The notes: generated by a model from the sequence alone, not told the origin. Counted from the stretch's first letter, positions 9,180 through 17,195 are shown. The stretch is DNA of 35,121 bases from Gemmatimonadota bacterium (GCA_024638305.1 JAHEKN010000007.1:15160-50280); one strand, 5' to 3'. Translations and numbers: made by a program.

Positions 9180-10459
9180 CCCTCCTCGTTCTCTTCCTGG
9201 TCCTCCTGGCCCTGGTGCTCATCAACGTCCCCATCGCCGTGGGGCTGGGCATCGTCGCCTTGGGCGCGATGGTCGCCGCGTCTGGCCCGGCCGTGATCCC
9301 CAACGCGGCACTGGTACTCTTCAACGGCGCCACGTCCTTCCCGCTGATCGCCATCCCGCTGTTCATCCTGGCCGGCGCGATCATGAACTCCTCCGGCATC
9401 TCCCAGCGCCTGATCGCCTTCGCGTCGGCGGTGTTCGGATTCATTCGGGGCGGATTGGCAATGGTGTCGATCTCGGCCTCGCTGTTCTTCGCGGAGATCT
9501 CGGGCTCGGCGGTCGCCGACGTGGCGGCGCTCGGGTCCATTCTGATCCCGGCGATGAAGAAGCGTGGTTACCCCGTGCCGTTCGCGGCCGCGGTCACGTC
9601 GTCGTCGGCTACTCTGGCCGTCATCATTCCGCCGTCCATCCCCATGATCATCTACGGAGTGATGTCCGGCAGCTCGGTCGTCGAGTTGTTCGTCGCCGGG
9701 ATCGTGCCCGGAGTGTTGGGCGGGCTGCTGATGATGTTCGTGGCCTGGATGCTCGCCCGCCGGCACGACTACCCGATCGAGGAGACCTTCCAGCTCCGCC
9801 GTGTATGGACCACGTTCCGGGAGGCCGGGTGGGCGCTCCTGCTCCCGGTCGTGATCCTGGGCGGCATCTTCTCGGGATGGGTCACCGCCACGGAGGGCGC
9901 CGGCCTGGCGGTCGTCGCCGCCGTCTTCGTGGGCGGCGTCATTTACCGCGAGCTCGACTGGGCGAGCCTAAAACAGGCGATGCTCGAGGGCGGCGTGCAG
10001 ACAGCGGTGGTCATGCTGCTGGTGGCCACGTCCGCCCTGCTCGGGGACTACCTGACGGAGCTGCGCGTGCCGCAGCGGGTGGCCGAAGGGATCATGGGCC
10101 TCACGGATTCGAGGATCGCGATCCTCGCGCTCCTCAACGTCTTCTTCCTCGTGATCGGGCTCTTCCTGCACTCTGCGGCCGCGATTATCCTCGTCGTCCC
10201 GATCGTGATGCCCCTGGTGGTCGCCTCGGGAATCGATCCGGTGCACTTCGGCTTGATCGTCACGCTCAACCTGGGAGTGGGACAGCAGACCCCTCCGGTC
10301 GCAAGCGTCCTCGTGACGGCCTGCTCGGTCGCCAAGGCCGACATCTGGGAGGTCTCGAAGGTGAACCTGTGGTTCATCGCGGTGTTGTTGTCGATGCTCT
10401 TGCTCGTGACGTATCTGCCGGTGCTTCCGATGGCACTGGTCGAGTGGCTCTATCGGTAG
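9176..10459 (+). CDS. dctM: TRAP transporter large permease (DctM family)
   Basis: A 427-residue polytopic membrane protein with many hydrophobic helices across its length, matching the 425-430 residues usual for DctM. It forms the sodium-coupled transport channel with DctQ and takes substrate from the DctP protein. Recognisable family stretches include FPLIAIPLFILAGAIMNSSG near residue 60, SGSAVADVAALGSILIPAM near 110-130, SSSATLAVIIPPSIPMIIYG near 145-160, and the C-terminal NLGVGQQTPPVASVL. The GTG start overlaps the dctQ stop by 4 bases. A further plus-strand gene begins 15 bases downstream and may be in the same transcript. Confidence 0.95.
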   Translation: MTLLVLFLVLLALVLINVPIAVGLGIVALGAMVAASGPAVIPNAALVLFNGATSFPLIAIPLFILAGAIMNSSGISQRLIAFASAVFGFIRGGLAMVSISASLFFAEISGSAVADVAALGSILIPAMKKRGYPVPFAAAVTSSSATLAVIIPPSIPMIIYGVMSGSSVVELFVAGIVPGVLGGLLMMFVAWMLARRHDYPIEETFQLRRVWTTFREAGWALLLPVVILGGIFSGWVTATEGAGLAVVAAVFVGGVIYRELDWASLKQAMLEGGVQTAVVMLLVATSALLGDYLTELRVPQRVAEGIMGLTDSRIAILALLNVFFLVIGLFLHSAAAIILVVPIVMPLVVASGIDPVHFGLIVTLNLGVGQQTPPVASVLVTACSVAKADIWEVSKVNLWFIAVLLSMLLLVTYLPVLPMALVEWLYR

Positions 10460-10474
10460 GACTGAAGGCCTTCC

Positions 10475-11392
10475 ATGACACACACCCCCGGCTGGACTCC
10501 GCTCGGAGAGGTAGGCATCGCTCGATTGAACGACACCCGGCTTCAGCTACACCATGCAGTGCAGGCCCTGGCCGCTTTCGGTCAGACGTTCGTGGAGGAG
10601 CAGCCGGACGACAGCCATCGCAGCCTGACCTGGGATCCAGAGGAGCGGCGTTTCAGGTCTCAGCCGGCGGCGGACGGAACCCATGTTGCGGTGGGCCTCG
10701 ATCCGCTGGCCGTCCATGTCGTAGCCGACGATGGACGGGAGCGTTCGCTACGCTTGATGGGCACCACCCTGGGCACGCTGCGCGCCTGGCTCCAGCAGAC
10801 CGTTCCGGCCATCACGGGCTGGGACCCGGTCCAGGTTTCCTGGCCCGACTACGACATGCCAGAGCACCGGGTTGGAACGGGAGAACCGTTCGAGCCGGCA
10901 GCACGCGCGGAGAGGACGCTCGCCGCCTGGTATACGAACGCGCTGGGTCTCATCCGCGAGACGGTCGCCGGGGACCCGGGCGCCTCTCCCATCCGCACGT
11001 GGCCGCACCACTTCGACATCGCGTCACTCGTGGCGGTCGGCGCCGAGTGGAGCGCCGCAAGCCATCCCGAGAGGGCCGTGGGTGTGGGCCTTTCACCTGG
11101 CGACGCCACTTACGCCGAGCCGTACTTCTACGTCACCGTCCGGCCACATCCGGATCCGGAAGGCCTGAACGACATCGACGGTCCGGGATATTGGCACACC
11201 AAGGGGTGGATCGGGCGCGTTCTCACAGCCACCGCCCTGATGGCGTTGGGCGACGAACGAGCGCGGGAGGCGGCAGCGCGCCGCTTCTTCGAGACCGGCC
11301 ATGCCGAGGCGATCCGCATTCTGTCGGGGGTATACGCGAACCCGACGGAGGAGGGGGAAGGCGGGCATGCCACGGACGACGAGTCCGAGTAA
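10475..11392 (+). CDS. Conserved protein of unknown function
   Basis: A 305-residue soluble protein with no signal peptide or membrane segment. I do not recognise a named domain. The N-terminal part (NDTRLQLHHAVQALAAFG, then PDDSHRSLTWD) looks like an uncharacterised family I have seen in which DxRLQ..H...Q and PDDSHTNLxWD are conserved. The C-terminal half contains IRTWPHHFDIASLV, an aromatic stretch AEPYFYVTVRPHP and GYWHTKGW, rich in His, Trp and Tyr, which could line a ligand or metal site. It has some resemblance to DUF5996-type proteins (DTR..LH, FD..), too weak to assign. It follows dctM by 15 bases and has a Glu/Asp-rich tail. Function unknown; coding is supported by codon usage, position and family-like motifs. 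Confidence 0.8.
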   Translation: MTHTPGWTPLGEVGIARLNDTRLQLHHAVQALAAFGQTFVEEQPDDSHRSLTWDPEERRFRSQPAADGTHVAVGLDPLAVHVVADDGRERSLRLMGTTLGTLRAWLQQTVPAITGWDPVQVSWPDYDMPEHRVGTGEPFEPAARAERTLAAWYTNALGLIRETVAGDPGASPIRTWPHHFDIASLVAVGAEWSAASHPERAVGVGLSPGDATYAEPYFYVTVRPHPDPEGLNDIDGPGYWHTKGWIGRVLTATALMALGDERAREAAARRFFETGHAEAIRILSGVYANPTEEGEGGHATDDESE

Positions 11393-11399
11393 AGGGAGG

Positions 11400-11786
11400 C
11401 TATCCGGCGTCGGCCTGGAGGAAGCGCCAGCGGAGCTGGAGCGGGAACCACGCCAGGGCGGCCAGCACGAGAATCGCGACTCCGAGGGACGAGCTCGTCA
11501 GCCCCACCCGATACCCGAACGCCAACAGCGGAGTCGTCACCGCGCCCGCGGCCTCCATGCGCTGCAACGTGACAATCACGCCGAACAGGCTCCCCAGGAT
11601 GCCGCTGACCGCGGCGAAGCCCCCCCAGAAGATGACGGCGTCGACCCACGCCTTCGTCCGTAGGTCCGGCGACGCGCTTTTCCCGACCAGCCGGAGCGTC
11701 GACCACAGCGTCAAGACCACCACCGCGATCAGCGAAAAGAGCATCGCCCACTTCATGAAGCCGAGATCGCCCCAGAGCCTTCCCAT
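11400..11786 (-). CDS. Small three-helix membrane protein, MotA/TolQ/ExbB-like
   Basis: A 128-residue inner-membrane protein with three clear hydrophobic segments (about residues 10-34, 50-75 and 95-117). The segment FWGGFAAVSGILGSLFGVIVTLQ followed by a Gly/Thr-rich helix resembles the two conserved helices of the MotA/TolQ/ExbB proton-channel family (GLLGTVxGxxxxF and the TALxTTAxGLxVAI helix), though here the order T..LLAFGYRVGLTSSSLGVAIL is only similar. No ExbD/TolR/MotB partner is next to it. The start is well supported by AAGGAGG (complement of 11794-11800) with 7 bases spacing. Its stop lies 7 bases from the convergent gene. The family assignment is tentative. Confidence 0.7.
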   Translation of the reverse strand: MGRLWGDLGFMKWAMLFSLIAVVVLTLWSTLRLVGKSASPDLRTKAWVDAVIFWGGFAAVSGILGSLFGVIVTLQRMEAAGAVTTPLLAFGYRVGLTSSSLGVAILVLAALAWFPLQLRWRFLQADAG

Positions 11787-11919
11787 CCCTCGTCCTCCTT
11801 TTCAGAGATTCCGAACCCGTTCGAGTCCCAGCACCGCCGCCGACTCCCGTAGCAGCCAGTCCCGCACCTGGGGCTGAGGTCGTCTCTCCGTAGGTCAGCG
11901 GACGCACGCAGCGCGACCC

Positions 11920-12675
11920 CTAGTGGACCGTGTACCCCTCGCTGACGGCAACCACCGACCGCTCGAGCTTCTCCAGGTAGTCGTCCAGGTCCTCGGCCGC
12001 GATCGGCGCACCATGGATGGGCGCCACCCAGGACACGGGATGCGCGTCGAACATTGCCCGGAGCGCGTCCATTAGGAGCGCTGGATCCACGTAGCGCAGC
12101 CAGACGATCGTGTCCTTGTGGAAGTCGTGAATGGCTTCCTCGGAGATCCCGGCCGCGTAGTCGCGCGACGTGAAGCCGGTTTCCCCTTCGGCGTGGTAGA
12201 TCCCGAAGCCGTCAGCGGCAAACATCACGCGCGACGCCTCGTCGTAGATCCAGCTCGTGTGCGAACGGTCGGCGAGCGGAGGATCCAGGAACCGGAACGT
12301 CCGGCCGAGGACGTCGAGCGAGCCGCCGATCCGGCTGCGCCTGGCGTAGGGCAGGCCCTGCGCGGCGGCGTCCGCGCAGGAAGCCACGATCTCGAAGTCT
12401 CCCCAGAGCCGGCGGAAGTCCGGGACGTTCCCGGAGTGGGGGTAGTCCGAGTGCGAAAGTATCATCGCGCCGATGCCGCGTCCCGCGGTGGCTTGGGTGA
12501 TCCGCCGCCTGAGCCGCTCGCGGTGATAGAACGAGCCGGAGTCGATGAGGATCGAACCGGCAGGCGCCTCGACGAGGTAGACGGAGACGTGCTCGAAACG
12601 CCCGTCCGGGAGGGGAAAGGCCTCGGCGATCCAAGACACGTCTCCCGAGAGCTCGACCGCCGGATCCGCCATCAA
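11920..12675 (-). CDS. MBL-fold protein, flavodiiron-like, with atypical HxDxPH motif (paralogue A)
   Basis: A 251-residue metallo-beta-lactamase-fold protein without a signal peptide. The strand ILIDSGS and the loop LSHSDYPHSGNVP align with the flavodiiron/ODP subfamily (HxExDHSGxxP), but here the motif reads H75-S-D77-Y-P79-H80: the Glu is Asp and the second-iron Asp is Pro. Asp155 (MFAADGFG, like FSNDAFG of flavodiiron proteins) and His221 (PIHGAP) are kept. There is no flavodoxin domain. It overlaps its paralogue's gene by 4 bases, so the two are made together and may form a heterodimer. Could be an oxygen or NO sensor/reductase relative with a mononuclear or altered site, or a hydrolase; activity is unknown. 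Confidence 0.85.
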   Translation of the reverse strand: MMADPAVELSGDVSWIAEAFPLPDGRFEHVSVYLVEAPAGSILIDSGSFYHRERLRRRITQATAGRGIGAMILSHSDYPHSGNVPDFRRLWGDFEIVASCADAAAQGLPYARRSRIGGSLDVLGRTFRFLDPPLADRSHTSWIYDEASRVMFAADGFGIYHAEGETGFTSRDYAAGISEEAIHDFHKDTIVWLRYVDPALLMDALRAMFDAHPVSWVAPIHGAPIAAEDLDDYLEKLERSVVAVSEGYTVH

Positions 12676-13490
12676 AGCACCCCGACGCGGCCGGTATTGT
12701 GCACGCGCTCGACCACGCCCTTCATGAGCTGGATCAGGCGTTGCGGCTCCCGCCGGATCACGGGCCCGTGCGAAGGCGCGATGATCAGAGGGTGGAGTCG
12801 CATGAGCACCATGTCGGTCTCGGCCTTCATCTTCTCGACGTCCGCGTACTGGAACCAGAACATGACGCGCGCGTGGAACTCGTAGAGGCGATCGACGAGC
12901 TCGTCGTCCGGCGTCTCGGGATCCACTACCTCGTCCATGAACGACAACCCCTCACCATCGAGGAGTGGAAACCCCAGCCAGTCGACGGGGAAGAGTGTCC
13001 CCGTGGTCTCCTCGCTCATCCACACCGAGAGCGCCGCGTCCAGGAAGGTGGCCTCGTGGAACTGGATGAGGGGGCCGCCCAGATCCAGGTAGTCGCCCAC
13101 ACCCACCCGGAGGGAGTCCTCCAGATGGTAGAGCTCGTGGGTGGCAGGCTCCCGCGGCGCGACGAGCCGTGCCTCGGGATACCGCCGGAGGATCCGGGCC
13201 GTGTTGCCGGCGTGGGGAACGTCCGGGTGTGACACGACCAGGTAGTCGAGCGGGCGGTCTCCCAGAATCGACTCGAGCTCCTCGATGATCTGGTCCGAGC
13301 CCAGAGGCGACAGCGTGTCGAACAGCAGCGACTCGTTGCCGACGACCAGAAAGGCGTTCTGCGGGACGTGGACCGTGCGGTCGCGATCGAACCAGGGCGC
13401 ACCCCGCCTGAGCAGGCTCTCCCCGATCTCCGTCCGAGCCGGTCCCAGTTCCTGAATCCAGTGGATTCCCTGCGCGATTTCCCGTGACAC
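12672..13490 (-). CDS. MBL-fold protein, flavodiiron-like, with atypical HxDxPH motif (paralogue B)
   Basis: A 272-residue cytoplasmic MBL-fold protein, related to the gene just downstream. It starts at GTG (13490) with no clear ribosome site. The fold landmarks are SLLFDTL, the metal loop VSHPDVPHAGN (H88-P-D90-V-P92-H93), Asp170 in LFPVDWLG and His241 in PSHGPV. As in paralogue A, the position of the canonical second Asp is Pro, and the His that flavodiiron proteins carry in the LHWPD segment is not evident (HEATFLDAALSVW). The C-terminal helix pattern (FHARVMFWFQYADVEKM) resembles the W-rich region of flavodiiron MBL domains. It precedes paralogue A with a 4-base overlap and is divergent from the lipoprotein gene at 13652. 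Confidence 0.85.
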   Translation of the reverse strand: MSREIAQGIHWIQELGPARTEIGESLLRRGAPWFDRDRTVHVPQNAFLVVGNESLLFDTLSPLGSDQIIEELESILGDRPLDYLVVSHPDVPHAGNTARILRRYPEARLVAPREPATHELYHLEDSLRVGVGDYLDLGGPLIQFHEATFLDAALSVWMSEETTGTLFPVDWLGFPLLDGEGLSFMDEVVDPETPDDELVDRLYEFHARVMFWFQYADVEKMKAETDMVLMRLHPLIIAPSHGPVIRREPQRLIQLMKGVVERVHNTGRVGVL

Positions 13491-13651
13491 GGCCGCGAAG
13501 GTATGGGGTCGCGGCCGGCTCGTACAGTGCCGCCGGAACCCGCCGAATGCATTCGGGTCCGACCATTGCAGGGATCCTCGACCGGAGATGAGAACCGATG
13601 TGGAACGGAAGAACGGATTCGCGGCCCGAGGCGGGAGTTGGCGGCTCGGGC

Positions 13652-14029
13652 ATGCCGATGCGTGCGCTCAGGCGGCTCGCGCTCGTGGCGGTCGTCGGCT
13701 TTGCGGCTCCGGCCTGCGCCTCCTCCGCTCCGGAGGGAAGCCCGTTCGCGGGGGATCGCGACGTGCGGATCCGGCTTCACGTCATCAATCTCAACTTCGC
13801 GGACGCCCGCCTCTACGCGCACCGCTCATCGCAGAGGATCCCGCTCGGGTCGGTGACGGGGAAAGCCGAACGGACGTTCACCCTCGACTGGCCTCTGTCC
13901 CTCCCGCTCCGAGTGGAGATCGACCTGTTGGCCGGCGGACGATGCATCACCAACGAGCTGTCCGTGGATCCCGGCGACGTGATCGAGCTTCAGATCGCGT
14001 CCGCGGGGCTGCGCGGCCTCTGCGAGTGA
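13652..14029 (+). CDS. Small conserved lipoprotein of unknown function
   Basis: I place the start at the ATG at 13652 (ATGs at 13598 and 13658 are alternatives) because it puts a normal signal sequence in front of a lipobox, APAC. The mature part is about 100 residues and is predicted all-beta from its alternating pattern (RIRLHVINLNFADARLYAHR, RVEIDLLAGGRC, DVIELQI). From memory, short lipoproteins with the RLHVINLNFxDARLY stretch recur in Gemmatimonadota-like genomes; no function is known to me. Two cysteines near the C-terminus (RCI and LCE) could form a disulfide in the periplasm. The gene is divergent from the MBL pair and its frame runs directly into that of the following CHAD gene. Confidence 0.72.
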   Translation: MPMRALRRLALVAVVGFAAPACASSAPEGSPFAGDRDVRIRLHVINLNFADARLYAHRSSQRIPLGSVTGKAERTFTLDWPLSLPLRVEIDLLAGGRCITNELSVDPGDVIELQIASAGLRGLCE

Positions 14030-14095
14030 CGCTGCCGGGCGTGCGTTTCAACGGAGGCTCTCATTCCTAGCGACCGCGGCCCTCGCCGCTTTCGC

Positions 14096-15013
14096 GTGCG
14101 GCTATCGAAGCGTGCCCGAGTGGGCGATGCGTTCGCGCGGGCGCTCGCAGAGGCCCGTGCCACCGTGCGCCAGAACGAACGCGGCCTCCGTCGCTCCCGG
14201 GATCCGGAGTACCTGCACCAGCTGCGCGTCACCATTCGCGGAGCCCGGGCTCTGACCAAGCCCCTGCGCGACATCTACGGCCGGTCCCGGGTTGCGCGGC
14301 TCGTGGACGAGTGGGGTTGGCTCGCGCGATTGACGGGGCCCACGCGCGACCTCGACGTCCTTGCCGAGTCCCTGCCGCGCTACGCGCGTGAGCTCTCGGT
14401 TGAGGCCCGGACCGACCTTCAGCCTTTCGTGCGGGTCGTCGAGGCGCGCCGCGAGGCCGCTTTGGACGAGTTGCTCGAGCATCTGGACTCCGTTCGGTAT
14501 CGGGAGCTCTTGGCCGATTGGAAGGACTTCACGAACAAGGGGGCGCTCAAGGGCCCGGCAACTCGCGGCTCCGCGAAGCGGCGCATCCGTGAATGGACGT
14601 GGCGCCGGTACCGCCGGACCCGGGCGAGCCTGGTCCGGCTGCGCTCTGCGTCGTCGCCGGAAGAGCTGCACCGCGCCCGCATCGAGCTCAAGAAGCTGCG
14701 CTATCTGGTCGAGTTCTTCCGGTCTCTTTTTGGACGCGGCCCGACGCGCCGGGTCCTGAAGCCGCTGAAGAAGGCGCAGGACACGCTCGGCCACCTGAAC
14801 GATCTGACGGTCCACCGCGCGCTACTCCGGTCGATGGCGCGCACGGTGCACGATACGTCGCCACTCCCGCCCGAGACCCTTCTCGCAATGGGAGAGCTGT
14901 CGGCGTTGTTGGACCGGGAGAAGACGGAGGCGATGCGCACCCTACGCGCTCGGGTCCGACCCGTGATTCGCCGGAAAGCCCGGCGTGCGTACGCCGAGCT
15001 CTACCGGCGCTGA
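14096..15013 (+). CDS. CHAD-domain protein (polyphosphate-binding type)
   Basis: A 305-residue, very Arg-rich helical protein. CHAD domains bind inorganic polyphosphate through conserved His, Arg and Lys residues, often at polyphosphate granules. The two CHAD repeats are seen as YLHQLRVTIRGARAL near residue 40 and ELHRARIELKKLRYLVEFF near 190, each followed by an R/K-rich helix and a late DLDV or HLNDL motif (TRDLDVLAE, DTLGHLNDL). No CYTH or Nudix partner is fused. GTG at 14096 lacks a ribosome site; the frame is open back to the previous gene's stop, and a GGAGG at 14053-14057 sits 5 bases before an in-frame ATT (14063), which could be a rare start adding 11 residues. It is convergent with the MBL lipoprotein gene. 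Confidence 0.9.
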   Translation: MRLSKRARVGDAFARALAEARATVRQNERGLRRSRDPEYLHQLRVTIRGARALTKPLRDIYGRSRVARLVDEWGWLARLTGPTRDLDVLAESLPRYARELSVEARTDLQPFVRVVEARREAALDELLEHLDSVRYRELLADWKDFTNKGALKGPATRGSAKRRIREWTWRRYRRTRASLVRLRSASSPEELHRARIELKKLRYLVEFFRSLFGRGPTRRVLKPLKKAQDTLGHLNDLTVHRALLRSMARTVHDTSPLPPETLLAMGELSALLDREKTEAMRTLRARVRPVIRRKARRAYAELYRR

Positions 15014-15037
15014 CAGCGGGGACCCCCTTGGGGCCGT

Positions 15038-15940
15038 CTACCCTCCCTGGGACGTCACCCAGCGATACATGCCGCGCACGTTGAGCTCGAACCACTGGTC
15101 GTAGTTGAGCCAGTCCGAGTACTGCTCCAGCCGGATGGACGCCGCCGCCTCGTCCTCGGACAGCCCGGCGGACACGGCCTCCTGGGCCGCATCCCGTAGG
15201 TCGTCGTAGTAGGCGATCTGGCGCTCCACCGAGGCCTTGTCGCCGTTCTCTCCGTGGCCCAGGACGATCACGTCGAACGGCAGCTCCGAGAGTCTCCGCA
15301 GGCTCTCGAACTGCCCCGGGAACGAGAAGCTCGCGAGGTCCTGGTAGCCCATCCGGTCGTGCGACACGAAGTCCACCGCGAATGCGATACGGTCCTCCGG
15401 AAGCAGCGCCACGACCGAGTTGTCGCTGTGGTTGGGCCCCAGGTAGTGGAGCTCGATGGGGCGCCCGCCGAAGTGGAGCGTGAGGCGATCGCCGAACGTG
15501 AGATCGGGCGGGGGCTGGGCCGGGTCAGCGCGCGCGGCGAGCGGCGCCGCCGCGTTGGCATGTGCCACGATCGGGGCCTCCGCGCCCAGCGCTTCCATCA
15601 AGGCCGGCGCCCCGCTTGCGTGGTCTGCGTGCTCGTGGCTGTAGACCACGGCAGCCAGCGGCTGGCCGGGTGCAACCCGCGCGATCTCGGCGGCCATGGC
15701 ACGGGCATCGTCCATGGAAATCGGGTCGAAGGCGACCACGCCCGCGTCGGTGACCACGAACATGGTGCGATGTGACGCGTTCTCGAATGCGAACACTCCA
15801 GGACCGACCTCGGTCGTCCGGTGCACGCCGCTGGCGGGTGCGTCTCCGCCCTCGCCAGCCGCACAGCCCGCGCTCGCGAGCGCAATCGTCAGCCCGACCA
15901 TCGCCACCGGCCATCTGCGTACACACCAATCAGCTCTCAT
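15038..15940 (-). CDS. MBL-fold metallo-hydrolase, predicted lipoprotein
   Basis: A 300-residue protein with an N-terminal signal and lipobox (LASAGC, Cys26), so probably anchored on the outside of a membrane. The complete class-B metal set is present: H102-x-H104-x-D106-H107 (SHEHADH), His171 (GPNHSDNS), Asp190 (FAVDFV) and His229 (VLGHG). This arrangement, with the HxxDN after the third His, matches the broad SoxH/quinoprotein-relay and glyoxalase-II-like hydrolases rather than a proven beta-lactamase. The C-terminal ~65 residues form an extra helical region ending WFELNVRGMYRWV. Its start overlaps the end of the upstream serine hydrolase gene by 11 bases, so both are made from one message. 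Confidence 0.9.
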   Translation of the reverse strand: MRADWCVRRWPVAMVGLTIALASAGCAAGEGGDAPASGVHRTTEVGPGVFAFENASHRTMFVVTDAGVVAFDPISMDDARAMAAEIARVAPGQPLAAVVYSHEHADHASGAPALMEALGAEAPIVAHANAAAPLAARADPAQPPPDLTFGDRLTLHFGGRPIELHYLGPNHSDNSVVALLPEDRIAFAVDFVSHDRMGYQDLASFSFPGQFESLRRLSELPFDVIVLGHGENGDKASVERQIAYYDDLRDAAQEAVSAGLSEDEAAASIRLEQYSDWLNYDQWFELNVRGMYRWVTSQGG

Positions 15941-17195
15941 CGCTCAACGCCTCCAGCACCAGTCTGATGAACTCGTCTACGTGCTCGTTCCCGTCCACCC
16001 AGCGGGTGGCGGTCACGATGCCCAGCTCGGGCTCCACCCAAATCACGCTCGTGGAGCCTGCCCCGAGCGCGAAGTAGCTCGTCTCGGGCGCGCTCGGAAA
16101 CTGCGTCCGATTCGTGTTGAGCCACCACATGAACCCGTAGTTGGGTTGGACGCTCGATGGCGTAGTGGCCTGGCGAATCCAATCCTCGCTGACGAGCTGC
16201 CGGCTCTGCCAACGCCCTTCGCTCTCGAAGAGCAACCCGAAGCGCGCGTGGTCGGCCGTCCCGATGAAAATGCCGCCGCCCCAGTGCCCACCGCCGCTCA
16301 CCGACTGCACACGCACGCCGTCGATCTCCGTCCAAGACGTCTCGTACCCGTGCCAGCGCCAATCGCCGGAGGCGCCGATGGGGTCCATGATCTCTTCCTT
16401 CAGGACCTCTGGAAGCGGCCGCTTCCAGACGTGGAGGAGAGCGTATGCAAGCAGGTTCACGCGCACGTCGTTGTATTCCCAGAACGTGCCGGGCGGCTGG
16501 AGCTCGCGGTCGATCCCCATGCGCCGATCCGCCTGGTCCGGCTTCTCCCAGAGCGTCCCCTCCCACTCGCTCGTCTGCTGGAGGAGCATGCGCCAGGTGA
16601 TGGGCGCATTGTGCTCGGAGGCGAACGTGCCGTCCGTCACGTACTCGGACACGCGGTCGTCCAGATCGCGGATCAGCCCCCGGTCGAAAGCCAGACCGGC
16701 TACGGTCGAGAGGTAGCTCTTGGTGACCGAGAAGGTCATGTCCACACGATCGGCGTCACCCCATTCGGCGACGAGATAGCCGTCCTTGACGATCAGACCG
16801 TTCACGCCCCCCCGGTTCCGGGTCGGGCCCACGATCTCCTGATAGGGCTGGCCCTCGAAGCGGTCACGCAGGTACTGCCCCGGATCCGACGGCATGGATG
16901 TCTCGTGCGCGCGCGTGTACTCGATGGCGCGCTGGAGCGCGTTGGTGTCGAAGCCCGCGGCCAGCGGCGACCGGGTGGGCCACTCGCTGGCCGTGGGAAA
17001 GACGCGCTCGAGCGGTGGCTGGGACTCCCTTGTGTCGGCGCAGGCCGAGACTGTCACGACGCCGAGCACCGTGCAGAGGGCCGTTCGGAGGGCCGTTCGG
17101 AGGGCCGTTCGGAAGCGAGCCGCGCCGGACATCTCGGGAGAGCATGCTGCCGGCGTCCGGCCGAGGGCCCGGCCGGGTGCTGATCGACTTTCCAT
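15930..17195 (-). CDS. Serine hydrolase, beta-lactamase class C / penicillin-binding-like lipoprotein
   Basis: A 421-residue secreted protein of the beta-lactamase/DD-peptidase superfamily. The nucleophile motif is S156-V-T-K159 (MTFSVTKSY) and the second motif Y241-N-D (WEYNDVRVN); a G-rich stretch SGGGHWGGGIFI precedes the later strands. The start at 17195 has an AGGAT ribosome site 6 bases upstream. The signal region contains three perfect 12-base repeats giving (RTAL)3 and ends in a lipobox VSAC (Cys52), so a lipoprotein is likely; an inner ATG at 17132 would give a more normal signal length. Such proteins are often esterases, amidases or carboxypeptidases and not antibiotic-resistance enzymes. 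It shares an operon with the MBL lipoprotein and diverges from the TipA-type regulator. Confidence 0.9.
   Translation of the reverse strand: MESRSAPGRALGRTPAACSPEMSGAARFRTALRTALRTALCTVLGVVTVSACADTRESQPPLERVFPTASEWPTRSPLAAGFDTNALQRAIEYTRAHETSMPSDPGQYLRDRFEGQPYQEIVGPTRNRGGVNGLIVKDGYLVAEWGDADRVDMTFSVTKSYLSTVAGLAFDRGLIRDLDDRVSEYVTDGTFASEHNAPITWRMLLQQTSEWEGTLWEKPDQADRRMGIDRELQPPGTFWEYNDVRVNLLAYALLHVWKRPLPEVLKEEIMDPIGASGDWRWHGYETSWTEIDGVRVQSVSGGGHWGGGIFIGTADHARFGLLFESEGRWQSRQLVSEDWIRQATTPSSVQPNYGFMWWLNTNRTQFPSAPETSYFALGAGSTSVIWVEPELGIVTATRWVDGNEHVDEFIRLVLEALSDES
17076..17111. repeat. Three perfect 12-bp tandem repeats in the signal-peptide coding region
   Basis: The unit GAGGGCCGTTCG (plus strand) occurs three times without change and is followed by a broken fourth start. 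On the minus strand each unit encodes Arg-Thr-Ala-Leu within the N-region/core of the serine hydrolase signal sequence. Because the unit is a multiple of three, gain or loss of a copy changes signal length without a frameshift. Confidence 0.9.

Noticed and set aside
9154-11877. A 907-codon plus-strand frame running across dctM and beyond
   Set aside because: It is Arg/Gly/Pro-rich, has no domain motifs, and overlaps dctM, the unknown gene and the minus-strand TolQ-like gene, all of which are well supported in other frames.
15014-15037. CCCC/GGGG repeat between the CHAD and MBL genes as a terminator
   Set aside because: The stem is only four base pairs with a mismatch next to it and no T-run.
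15696-17183. A 495-codon plus-strand frame opposite the serine hydrolase and MBL genes
   Set aside because: It overlaps two motif-complete genes and shows only low-complexity sequence.
15930-17195. Calling the serine hydrolase an antibiotic-resistance beta-lactamase
   Set aside because: SxxK and YxN-like motifs are shared by many esterases and peptidases, and no beta-lactamase-specific third motif was clear.
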